From Aliirhizobium wenxiniae (GTDB lineage Bacteria > Pseudomonadota > Alphaproteobacteria > Rhizobiales > Rhizobiaceae): a DNA stretch of 64,000 bases. Below, in pieces: positions 16,016 to 23,613 of this stretch; the stretch's first letter is position 1, and each line of letters starts with the position of its first letter. Location of the stretch: contig NZ_JAEUAN010000017.1 of NCBI RefSeq assembly GCF_019511445.1, positions 62,001-126,000 on the forward strand, in the 5' to 3' direction. The translations under genes and the position numbers were made by a program. Below the pieces are notes generated by a model. It did not search any database and was not told the origin of the DNA. It was given only the letters and a program-made list of their open reading frames with translations.

Positions 16016-16636
16016 TCAGGCCTCGGGCCAGCCCTGCGCCACATCGAACCCTTCGCCAGCCAGCAGTGTCGTCACGTCATAAAGCGGCAGCCCGACGACA
16101 TTGGTGTAGGAGCCGGAAAGTTTTTGCACGAAGGCGCCGGCAATGCCCTGGATGGCATAGGCGCCCGCCTTGCCGCGCCATTGGCCCGACGCAATGTAAT
16201 TGTCGATCTCGCGGGTCGAAAGCCGTTTGAAGCGCACTTTCGTCTCGACCACCTTCTGGCGGAATTGCCCGCCGGGGGTAACGAGGCAGATGCCTGTATA
16301 GACCCAGTGGCCGCGGCCCGAAAGCAGATGCAGCGCGGAGAACGCTTCTTCCGTATATTCGGTCTTTTCAAGGATTCGGCGGCCGACGGCAACGACCGTA
16401 TCGGCGGACAGAATATAGCTGTGCCGCCAGGTCGGGTCGTCCTTGATGGCGCGATAGGCGGCCTCGGCCTTTTCGCTCGACAGCCGACGGGCGAGCGAGC
16501 GGGGATGCTCGGCACGCTTCGGCGTCTCGTCGATATCCATCGGCATCAGCCGGGCAGGCTCTATGCCGATCTGGTTGAGAAGATCCAGACGGCGTGGCGA
16601 ACCGGATGCCAGTATCAGCTTTTGCTCAAGCGCCAT
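16016..16636 (-). CDS. maf: Maf family nucleoside triphosphate pyrophosphatase
   Basis: The protein has 206 residues. The N-terminus LILASGSPRRLDLLNQIGI is the Maf signature, followed by DIDETP, AAYRAI and SADTVVAVGRRILEKTE, and later GRGHWVYTGICLV and GAYAIQGIAGAFVQKLSGSYTNVVGLPLYDV, which hold the conserved metal- and substrate-contacting residues. Maf proteins hydrolyse non-canonical or modified nucleotides and have been linked to arrest of septation. The gene follows infA with a 25-base gap, as in other rhizobia. Confidence 0.93.
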   Translation of the reverse strand: MALEQKLILASGSPRRLDLLNQIGIEPARLMPMDIDETPKRAEHPRSLARRLSSEKAEAAYRAIKDDPTWRHSYILSADTVVAVGRRILEKTEYTEEAFSALHLLSGRGHWVYTGICLVTPGGQFRQKVVETKVRFKRLSTREIDNYIASGQWRGKAGAYAIQGIAGAFVQKLSGSYTNVVGLPLYDVTTLLAGEGFDVAQGWPEA

Positions 16637-16661
16637 TTCAGGCCTTATCCCGCCGAAAAAA

Positions 16662-16880
16662 CTACTTGAAGCGATAGGTGATACGGCCCTTTGTCAGGTC
16701 GTAAGGCGTCATTTCGACCAGAACCTTGTCGCCGGCGAGAACGCGGATACGGTTCTTGCGCATGCGGCCAGCCGTATGGGCAATGATTTCATGTTCGTTT
16801 TCGAGCTTCACCCGAAACGTCGCATTCGGCAGCAGTTCCGTGACAACGCCCGGAAATTCAAGGACTTCTTCTTTAGCCAT
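16662..16880 (-). CDS. infA: Translation initiation factor IF-1
   Basis: This 72-residue protein spans a single OB fold: MAKEEVLEFPGVVTELLPN, then FRVKLENEHEIIAHTAGRMRKNRIRV and GDKVLVEMTPYDLTKGRITYRFK. The length and the conserved segments match bacterial IF-1, which occupies the ribosomal A site during initiation. It heads a short infA-maf unit on the minus strand behind the phosphatase gene. Confidence 0.98.
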   Translation of the reverse strand: MAKEEVLEFPGVVTELLPNATFRVKLENEHEIIAHTAGRMRKNRIRVLAGDKVLVEMTPYDLTKGRITYRFK

Positions 16881-17022
16881 TTTATCGGTTTTCTTTCTGT
16901 CTAAGGTCGGGCAGGCAGGAATTTTCGTCCGCCGCCTCGAAATTTGCGCGGAAACTACACAATCACGTCCGGTTTGTGAACCACGCCTAATAGCTATTCT
17001 TTTGCATGCACAATTTCGCCGT

Positions 17023-17514
17023 TCAGCCGCTTGCCGGCGGCGCGCGCCTGATAGGTTTCATTCTCTTGTCGATCAGCTTCCAAAGATGGTCTCTGACCTG
17101 GCGATAGGCATCCAGCCGCTGCTCCCGCGTTCCCGTCACCACTGTCGGGTCCATGGTCGGCCAGTAGACGACATCGACGGAATGCGAACGGGTCAGTTCC
17201 AGTGCCGTATGATGTGCCTCGGGCGCAAGCGTGACGATCAGATCGAAGAAGTCGTCTTCGATCTCCTCCAACGTGCGCGGCTTGTGCGGACGCTTCTGGC
17301 TGAGCGAAAGCCCCACTTCTTCCAGCACGACATCGACAAAGGGATCAGGCTCGCCCGAACGGACACCGGCTGACTGTATATAGATATCGGGTTGCAGCAG
17401 GCTTTTTGCAATGGCCTCGGCCATCGGCGAGCGGATCGAGTTCTGCCCGCACATGAACAGGATCGCCGTCGGAATGCCGATTTCCTGTTTCCGGTTCGGT
17501 GCGTCGGCGGTCAT
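17023..17514 (-). CDS. Low-molecular-weight protein-tyrosine-phosphatase-like protein
   Basis: The protein has about 163 residues. The catalytic loop C-G-Q-N-S-I-R-S near residue 22 fits the C-x5-R-S pattern of LMW phosphatases and arsenate reductases, and a late DP pair (WPTMDPTVV) could supply the acid. The typical CxGNxCRS reads CGQNSIRS, so it is a divergent member and the substrate is unknown. The start at 17514 lies one base behind the stop of the upstream UPF0262 gene, which implies translational coupling; a longer start at 17544 would overlap that gene. Confidence 0.82.
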   Translation of the reverse strand: MTADAPNRKQEIGIPTAILFMCGQNSIRSPMAEAIAKSLLQPDIYIQSAGVRSGEPDPFVDVVLEEVGLSLSQKRPHKPRTLEEIEDDFFDLIVTLAPEAHHTALELTRSHSVDVVYWPTMDPTVVTGTREQRLDAYRQVRDHLWKLIDKRMKPIRRAPPASG

Positions 17515-17515
17515 C

Positions 17516-17989
17516 TCAGCCACGCCAGTAGAGGACGCAGACAAGCGTGAACAGCCGCCTTGCGGTATCGAAATCGACGCCGATCTTGCCGTCCAGCCGG
17601 TCCATCAGGGTTTGCGAACCTTCGTTGTGAATGCCGCGACGGCCCATGTCGATCGCTTCGATCCGGCTCGGAGTGGCGGTCTTGATCGCCTCGTAATAGC
17701 TCTCGCAGACCATGAAATAGTCCTTGATGATCCGGCGGAACGGCGTCAGCGACAGGATATGGGTGGCGACATCCTGATCCGCTTCGGTCGTGATCGTCAG
17801 CACCAGCCGTGCATTGACCAGCGAGAGCCTAAGCTTGTAGGGCCCGCCCGCATGGCCGAGCGGGGTAAACGAGTTTTCCTCGACCAGATCGAAGATCGCG
17901 ACCGCGCGCTCATGCTCCACGTCGGGGGTGGAACGCCCGATCGAGTCGTCCAGAACGACATCGCAAAGACGAAACTCCCCCTGAGCCAT
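17516..17989 (-). CDS. UPF0262 family protein
   Basis: This 157-residue cytoplasmic protein is conserved across alphaproteobacteria and has no known function. Recognisable features are the N-terminal CDVVLDDSIGRSTPDVEHERAVAIFDL, the central LSLTPFRRIIKDYFMVCESYYEAI and the C-terminal DMGRRGIHNEGSQTLMDRL. It sits between hisD (3 bases upstream) and the phosphatase (1 base downstream), so all three are probably one operon. No catalytic motif is evident. Confidence 0.88.
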   Translation of the reverse strand: MAQGEFRLCDVVLDDSIGRSTPDVEHERAVAIFDLVEENSFTPLGHAGGPYKLRLSLVNARLVLTITTEADQDVATHILSLTPFRRIIKDYFMVCESYYEAIKTATPSRIEAIDMGRRGIHNEGSQTLMDRLDGKIGVDFDTARRLFTLVCVLYWRG

Positions 17990-17992
17990 CCG

Positions 17993-19291
17993 TCATTCTC
18001 CGGGGTTGAGGCGAATGGAAACGGAACGGGCATGCCCGTCCAGCCCTTCGGATTTCGCGAGCGTGATCGCCGCCGGCGCAAGCTGGCGAAGCTGTTCGGC
18101 ACCCAGACGCAGGATCGACGAGCGCTTGACGAAATCGAGCACGCCAAGGCCGGACGAGAAGCGAGCCGAACGCGCCGTCGGCAGAACGTGGTTCGAGCCG
18201 CCGACATAATCGCCGATCACTTCCGGCGTATGGCGGCCGATGAAGATCGCGCCTGCATTGATAATGCCGGGCATCAGCGCATCCGGATCGGCAACCGCAA
18301 GCTCCAGATGTTCGGCGGCAATGCGGTTGGCAAGCGGCAATGCGCTTTCGAAATTTTCCACCAGGATCACCGCGCCGAAATCACGCCAGCTGGCGGTGGC
18401 AATCTCGCTGCGCGACAATGTCTTAAGCTGCCGTTCGACGGCGGCTTCCACCGCGCGGCCAAAATCGGCATCATCGGTCATCAGGATCGACTGCGCACCT
18501 GCATCGTGTTCGGCCTGGGCCAGAAGATCGGCGGCGATCCAGTCCGGATCATTGTCCTTGTCGGCAATGACCAGAACTTCCGATGGGCCGGCGATCATGT
18601 CGATGCCGACCGTGCCGAAAACCTGGCGCTTGGCGGCGGCCACATAGGCATTGCCGGGGCCGACGATTTTTGCGACCGGCGCGATCGTATCGGTGCCATA
18701 GGCGAGTGCTGCAACCGCCTGCGCGCCGCCGACACGGTAGATTTCGGTAACGCCGGCAATCCGTGCCGCAGCCAGAACCGCGGGATTGATCTTGCCGCCG
18801 CCGGCCGGCACGACCATGACGAGACGCGGAACGCCTGCGACCTTGGCCGGCACGGCATTCATCAGCACCGAGCTCGGATAGCTCGCCGTACCGCCTGGCA
18901 CGTAGAGGCCGACCGCTTCGATTGCCGTCCAGCGAGACCCGAGACCGACGCCGATCGCATCCTCGTAGATATCGTCCTTCGGCATCTGCCGGGCATGGTG
19001 TTTTTCGATACGCTCTGCCGCAAGCTTCAGCGCGTCGATGACGGCGGGATCGGTCTGCGCAATCGCGGCGTCCACTTCCGCTTCCGAGATACGAATGCCG
19101 TCTTTCGCAAGATCAACGCGGTCGAAACGCGAGGAATAGTCGATCAGCGCCGCATCGCCGCGGGCGCGCACGTCGTCGATAATGGCCTTGACCACGGCAT
19201 TGACGTCTTCCGAGACCTCGCGTTTGGTCGACAGAAACGCCTTGAACTGCGCTTCGAAATCGTCGGATGTCTGTTCAAGCCAGAGTGCCAC
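17993..19291 (-). CDS. hisD: Histidinol dehydrogenase
   Basis: This 432-residue protein catalyses the last two steps of histidine synthesis, L-histidinol to L-histidine, using NAD and zinc. Seen motifs include VGLYVPGGTASYPSSVLMNAVPA, IAGPSEVLVIAD, AQAEHDAGAQSIL and the catalytic Glu-His pair in RIAAEHLELA. Length and motifs fit the family fully. It is followed with minimal spacing by UPF0262 and the phosphatase; the DUF2948 gene lies just upstream, as in other Rhizobiaceae. Confidence 0.97.
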   Translation of the reverse strand: MALWLEQTSDDFEAQFKAFLSTKREVSEDVNAVVKAIIDDVRARGDAALIDYSSRFDRVDLAKDGIRISEAEVDAAIAQTDPAVIDALKLAAERIEKHHARQMPKDDIYEDAIGVGLGSRWTAIEAVGLYVPGGTASYPSSVLMNAVPAKVAGVPRLVMVVPAGGGKINPAVLAAARIAGVTEIYRVGGAQAVAALAYGTDTIAPVAKIVGPGNAYVAAAKRQVFGTVGIDMIAGPSEVLVIADKDNDPDWIAADLLAQAEHDAGAQSILMTDDADFGRAVEAAVERQLKTLSRSEIATASWRDFGAVILVENFESALPLANRIAAEHLELAVADPDALMPGIINAGAIFIGRHTPEVIGDYVGGSNHVLPTARSARFSSGLGVLDFVKRSSILRLGAEQLRQLAPAAITLAKSEGLDGHARSVSIRLNPGE

Positions 19292-19346
19292 GCGGGTCGT
19301 CCTTCTTATGTCCTGCCATCATCGGGCCGGACACACCCAGGATTGG

Positions 19347-19778
19347 TCAGGGATGGCGCGGCCTTGTTGGGGTTTCCCACGCGCCGCCGATATCCGCAAG
19401 TGCGACTTCGATGCATTCGACATCCAATTCGATCGCGGCATTGCCGGAAAGCACCAGTTCGACCGTCCCTTCGGGGCCTTCGCCCTTCTGGGCAAAGCGG
19501 ATAGCGAGAAGCGACATCACGTCCTCCTTGCGCGCGCGGTTGATGCCGTTCGAGCGCACGGCCTCGACGCGCTTCAAAACGAGGGCGGCGCGATGGCGCT
19601 CGAAACCCTTGCGCTTGCCTTCCGCCGCGGCCCAGTCGAACCGGTTGGCGGCGAGCGAAAACGCCTTCTCCGAAGCGGACCAGTGCAGATCGCCCACCTT
19701 GAAAACTGCATCCTGCATATGGGCGGATATTACATCCAGATCATCCGTATCGAGAGCCAGAAGCTTCAACTCGGTCAT
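19347..19778 (-). CDS. DUF2948 family protein
   Basis: The protein has 143 residues starting MTELKLLALDTDDLDVISAHMQDAV, with later FSLAANRFDWAA and AALVLKRVEAVRSNGI. These match a family conserved in alphaproteobacteria next to hisD, annotated as DUF2948 and of unknown function. The start at 19778 gives the usual length; an in-frame start 48 bases upstream has no better ribosome-binding site. No signal peptide or membrane segment is present. Confidence 0.8.
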   Translation of the reverse strand: MTELKLLALDTDDLDVISAHMQDAVFKVGDLHWSASEKAFSLAANRFDWAAAEGKRKGFERHRAALVLKRVEAVRSNGINRARKEDVMSLLAIRFAQKGEGPEGTVELVLSGNAAIELDVECIEVALADIGGAWETPTRPRHP

Positions 19779-19871
19779 GCGTCTCGTCCATCCTTGCGGC
19801 ACCGCCTTGCGCGGCTGTTGTTCCATGATCAGCAGATAGGATGACGGCTTGCCGTAAACAACCGTACTTGT

Positions 19872-20063
19872 CTATGTCTTGCTCAAGAATGATGCGGACG
19901 AAAGGTATCGCGGGATTTGAAGAATGGTCTGTGCCGGCAGCACGTAGGGTTGGATTTTTCCCATGACGTTCGTGCCATTGTCTTCGTAACGCCTCGGATA
20001 CAGATTTTCGAGGTCGTGGCGGACGTGCTGGAGATTGATGAGAGCTGAGTGCGGTGGAAGCAC
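19872..20063 (-). CDS. Short open frame of protein-like composition, possible gene remnant
   Basis: The frame reads 63 residues including NLQHVRHDLENLYPRRY and GTNVMGKIQPYVLPAQTILQIPRY, which look like real protein rather than a shadow of another gene. There is no clear Shine-Dalgarno and no family is recognised. It lies where murA might be expected upstream of the DUF2948 gene in relatives, but it does not resemble MurA. It may be the tail of a lost gene or a small orphan. Confidence 0.25.
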   Translation of the reverse strand: MLPPHSALINLQHVRHDLENLYPRRYEDNGTNVMGKIQPYVLPAQTILQIPRYLSSASFLSKT

Positions 20064-20115
20064 TCTAGATACAATACGCTTACGCGCTTTAGGGTTGGTT
20101 TAAACGGGCTACCTG

Positions 20116-20376
20116 TCAGGTTGGGTTCACAACCACCTGTTCCCATCCGGGCGACCGCAGAGCCCTGTTGGTTTTGACGATCGTATGGATGAGCGCATCA
20201 TCATCGCGAATGCCAAGTTGATAGAAACGGATAGCCATTGCCGCGAGCCGTTCGGCGGCCGGATCATGACGTGACATGCAGGCGATATAGCGCGCCGTCT
20301 CGAAAATCGTCTGCAGCCGCTCCAGTTCGTCGGGGCCGATCGGTTCGTAAGCTGCCGCCGTGTTGGACAATCCCAT
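20116..20376 (-). CDS. Small conserved hypothetical protein
   Basis: This 86-residue soluble protein is mostly helical in appearance: GPDELERLQTIFETARYIACMS, then DPAAERLAAMAIRFYQLGIRDDDALIHTIVKT. Upstream, AAGGAGA(C) gives a good ribosome-binding site about 7 bases before the ATG, which argues that it is expressed. It resembles small rhizobial proteins of unknown function. It is a single gene, with a possible promoter in the 180 bp toward the divergent glycosylase gene. Confidence 0.6.
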   Translation of the reverse strand: MGLSNTAAAYEPIGPDELERLQTIFETARYIACMSRHDPAAERLAAMAIRFYQLGIRDDDALIHTIVKTNRALRSPGWEQVVVNPT

Positions 20377-20560
20377 CCCTTGTCTCCTTCAAGGAGATTT
20401 TTTAGCTTGACCTAATAAATGTATTTTTCTCCGCGATGGGAAAGCCTGAATGCAAGATGGCGTTAGCAGAGGGTAAATATCTGCTCCCCCCGGAGCTTGT
20501 CTGAAAGACGAATGCTCTCCTATATCGGCGCTTTGCAGTCTCAAGCGACGGCGGGGGAAG

Positions 20561-21109
20561 ATGGATCCGGTTTTCTTCGAACGCGATGCGGCGATCGTCG
20601 CACCGGAGCTGATCGGCGCGGAACTCTATCTCGATGGATCCGGTGGCATCATCGTGGAGACCGAGGCTTACGAGCCCGATGATCCCGCATCTCACAGTTT
20701 TCGCGGCCAGAATGCCCGAAACGCGAGCATGTTCGGCCCGGCCGGCCATGCCTATGTCTATCGTTCCTACGGCATCCACTGGTGCCTGAATTTCGTCTGC
20801 CGGCCGGGCAGCGCGGTTCTGATCCGCGCCCTACAGCCGCTTGCGGGTCTGGCGGATATGGAAGCCCGTCGCGGCACCGGCGATCCGCGCCTTTTGTGTT
20901 CAGGCCCCGGCCGGCTTTGTCAGGCACTCGGCGTCACCATCGAACATGACGGAATGTCTCTGCTGGAACATCCGTTCGGTCTGAGAGCGCCGGCAGAGCC
21001 GGTACGTGTCGTGATCGGCCCGCGCATTGGAATTTCCAAAGCCGTGGACAATCCCTGGCGCTTCGGCCTTGATGGCTCCGACTATATGAGCAAGCGTTTT
21101 CCCGGCTGA
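20561..21109 (+). CDS. 3-methyladenine DNA glycosylase (Mpg/AAG family)
   Basis: The protein has 182 residues. The glycosylase fold is seen in APELIGAELY, then IIVETEAYEPDDPASHSFRG with the catalytic glutamate, NASMFGPAGHAYVYRSYGIHWCLNFV and CSGPGRLCQALGV. This family flips out and excises alkylated purines. The length fits the short bacterial form. It is convergent with bcsB, with only five bases between the two stop codons, so the two transcripts must overlap. Confidence 0.93.
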   Translation: MDPVFFERDAAIVAPELIGAELYLDGSGGIIVETEAYEPDDPASHSFRGQNARNASMFGPAGHAYVYRSYGIHWCLNFVCRPGSAVLIRALQPLAGLADMEARRGTGDPRLLCSGPGRLCQALGVTIEHDGMSLLEHPFGLRAPAEPVRVVIGPRIGISKAVDNPWRFGLDGSDYMSKRFPG

Positions 21110-21114
21110 AGCCG

Positions 21115-23604
21115 TCACCGCCGGCCGAGCAGGCTGAGCAATCCACCTGTCGCAAGACCGAGCAGAACACTTCCGGCCGCAAGCAGCAGGGCGTAGGACA
21201 TGATGTTGTCCGACAGCCAGTTTGCCGTGATCAGCCTTGCATTGGCGAAGCTCAGCTCCTGTGTCGGCATGAAGCGGAACCAGCTGACCGGGACGCTGCC
21301 CATCTCTTCCTCCGCACCGCTGTAGATTGCGATGCGTCCGCTCATTTTCTCCCACTCTTCGCGCGTGGAAATGTCCTTCATGCCGTCATTGAGCTGCGCG
21401 CTGTCCGGTGCCAGGACGGCAGTCCAGGTTCCCTGTCCTGTCGGATCGCTTTCCTGCGCCACGAGAAGATGGGCCGTTTTCGGCGGCTTGTAGAGCTCGT
21501 CCGTGGGAGGTGCGAAGCGGAGCGCCGAAAGTGAGAGATCGTAATTGTCCTTCGCCCAGCCGCTCAGCTCTTCGAATTGCCGGCTGAAGAAATTGCCGTC
21601 GGCGCGCTGCTGCCAGTCCTGCAGGCTGATGCTGGGCTGTGTCACGGTCTGTGGCGTGATGTCCGGGCTCCAGCTGTTGCGGCTGTCCTGATCGATCTTC
21701 AGTTGGGAAAGAACGTTGAGCGGCATCTCCGAGATCCCACCGACGAAGATCGCGTTACGCTCCGCCATCCGCGCAGCCGACATCGTCACATTGAGCGGGA
21801 TCACCCGATGCGATGCGCTGGCGATCTTACCGGCAAAGGTGGCGGCAGCCGAAAGTGTCGGCTCGTCGATGCGGCCGAGGAACAGCGAAACCGGTTCCTG
21901 GCCCATGAAATAGGGAAAGCCGATGCCGGCCGTGGCCGCGACATTGGGAACCTGGGCTATGCGGGCAAAATCCGGCATGTGGAACTGCGATGTGCCGAAG
22001 ATTGCAAAGCGCGGCTTTTCCTCGCTGCTCGCGCCGGGCGCGCAGGACGCGTCGGCTGCCGTGCGCAATGCGGCTTCGACGGTGATCGTGTTTACGCCCG
22101 GCCGGAAATGCCGGAGTGTCAGCTTGATCGGAAGCTGCCGAAGGATTGCACCGCCCGCAGACGTGATCGGTACTGTGGACGCGATATTGCCATTGACGAA
22201 AATGTCGAGATGGCTGCCCGGCAGAACGTCCGGTGTATAGGCGGCATCCAGCAGGATTCGCGCCTCGCCATAGGCATTGGCGTAGAAATCAGCCGGCACG
22301 CCGATGGTGAAGCTGGTCCTGAACAGTCTGCCGGTAAATTCCTGGCTGCCGACGCCGAGCGCTGCGAAGTCCAGTACGGTATCGGAAAACAGAAGCGGCG
22401 TATCCATGCCGCGCCAGCTTTCCGTCGAAAGCACGTTGAGCCTTTGTGTCGAACGGCCGTCGAGAGAGGCGACGAAGCTGTCGACAAGCCCATCGATCGA
22501 GGGCCAGTTCGGGCCGGAAAGCACGAGAGAAGAGACACCGTTGCTGCGCGGATAATCGACGAAGCTTGCGGCCGCCGAATTGCTGGAGGCCGCAAGATTG
22601 GGAACGACAGTCCTCAATTCATCGGTCGTCCCGATGAAGACTGCGACTTCACCGGGCTGGATTTCGCCATCAGCCTGTCTGCTGAAGGTGAACGACTGGT
22701 TCGGCATTCCGGCAAGCAAAGCAAGCCCCTGGGAAAGGCGCATCAAGGTGTCGGTCGCGCCAAGCTGGTCGAGGGCCGGGGCGATGATCCGGAAGCGGGT
22801 ATTGCCCTTGCCGTCCACGCCGATTGCCCGCAGGTCGTCGAGCGTGCCAAGACGCCGGTCATTGGCGCCGTCGAAGGACAGATAGGTCTTGGAAGGATCG
22901 ACATCCGTCCACAGTTCATAGGTGGATTCGACCGTGCAGTCGGTACGATGGCGCTGGTTGGTGCCGAAGCGAACCATGTTGCCGCCCGCCTTGAGCAGTC
23001 CGGCAGGTATCTCGAAGACCCGCTCGGCAGGTTGCTCGGCGGAGGCGATCGTTTCGGCGGCAACGACCACATCGTTGATCGTGATCGTCAGTTTCGAGGT
23101 TTCGGGCGCGACGAAGATCGAGTTTTGATAGGCGACATGCAGCTTTGCGGTGCGCCCGGCCTGATCGGCCGTCAGGTAGAAGGACCACGAGCGCTGCTCG
23201 ATCTCGCCATTCAGCCGCATATCACCAAACGGAAGCAGATAACGCCGTGTCTGATCGACAGCGCCTGACACAGGGGCCGCCTGCGAGGACGCCGGAGCAA
23301 GGCCCGGTATTGGCGGCTGGGCGCTCCACTGTGCCGGCGTGTTCTGCTGTACAGGCGGTGTGGCCGGCCTTGCGAGCGGTGGCGTTGAAGCCGGCGCAGG
23401 AGCCTGACTGGTCGGTGCCGGCCGAACCGGAGCAACCGGCACGGGATTGACAGGCACAGGCGCAGCAGCAGGCGGGGAGGGCTGCGTATCCTGAATACCA
23501 CGATCCCGGCGTTCTGTTCCCATATCGAACGGTGATGCACCCTGTTGGGCGAAAGCCGGAGCGGCCGTGCAGGCGACCAGTGCGAGGACGAGGAGCTTGT
23601 TCAT
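21115..23604 (-). CDS. bcsB: Cellulose synthase regulatory (periplasmic) subunit BcsB
   Basis: This 829-residue protein has a signal peptide (PAFA/QQG), a proline-rich linker (residues about 40-110), two carbohydrate-binding plus flavodoxin-like modules, and one C-terminal membrane helix (YALLLAAGSVLLGLATGGLL) ending in basic residues. BcsB guides the glucan through the periplasm and completes the BcsA channel. It lies nine bases after bcsA and is the last gene of the operon here. In Agrobacterium and related genomes bcsZ (endoglucanase) usually follows; here the convergent DNA glycosylase gene follows instead. Confidence 0.95.
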   Translation of the reverse strand: MNKLLVLALVACTAAPAFAQQGASPFDMGTERRDRGIQDTQPSPPAAAPVPVNPVPVAPVRPAPTSQAPAPASTPPLARPATPPVQQNTPAQWSAQPPIPGLAPASSQAAPVSGAVDQTRRYLLPFGDMRLNGEIEQRSWSFYLTADQAGRTAKLHVAYQNSIFVAPETSKLTITINDVVVAAETIASAEQPAERVFEIPAGLLKAGGNMVRFGTNQRHRTDCTVESTYELWTDVDPSKTYLSFDGANDRRLGTLDDLRAIGVDGKGNTRFRIIAPALDQLGATDTLMRLSQGLALLAGMPNQSFTFSRQADGEIQPGEVAVFIGTTDELRTVVPNLAASSNSAAASFVDYPRSNGVSSLVLSGPNWPSIDGLVDSFVASLDGRSTQRLNVLSTESWRGMDTPLLFSDTVLDFAALGVGSQEFTGRLFRTSFTIGVPADFYANAYGEARILLDAAYTPDVLPGSHLDIFVNGNIASTVPITSAGGAILRQLPIKLTLRHFRPGVNTITVEAALRTAADASCAPGASSEEKPRFAIFGTSQFHMPDFARIAQVPNVAATAGIGFPYFMGQEPVSLFLGRIDEPTLSAAATFAGKIASASHRVIPLNVTMSAARMAERNAIFVGGISEMPLNVLSQLKIDQDSRNSWSPDITPQTVTQPSISLQDWQQRADGNFFSRQFEELSGWAKDNYDLSLSALRFAPPTDELYKPPKTAHLLVAQESDPTGQGTWTAVLAPDSAQLNDGMKDISTREEWEKMSGRIAIYSGAEEEMGSVPVSWFRFMPTQELSFANARLITANWLSDNIMSYALLLAAGSVLLGLATGGLLSLLGRR

Positions 23605-23613
23605 GTCGATCTC

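Noticed and set aside
17411..19504. 697-residue open frame antisense to hisD and neighbours
   Set aside because: It spans three well-supported genes on the other strand and resembles no protein.
21577..23268. 563-residue open frame antisense to bcsB
   Set aside because: Shadow of bcsB, rich in Arg, Asp and Gly with no domain.
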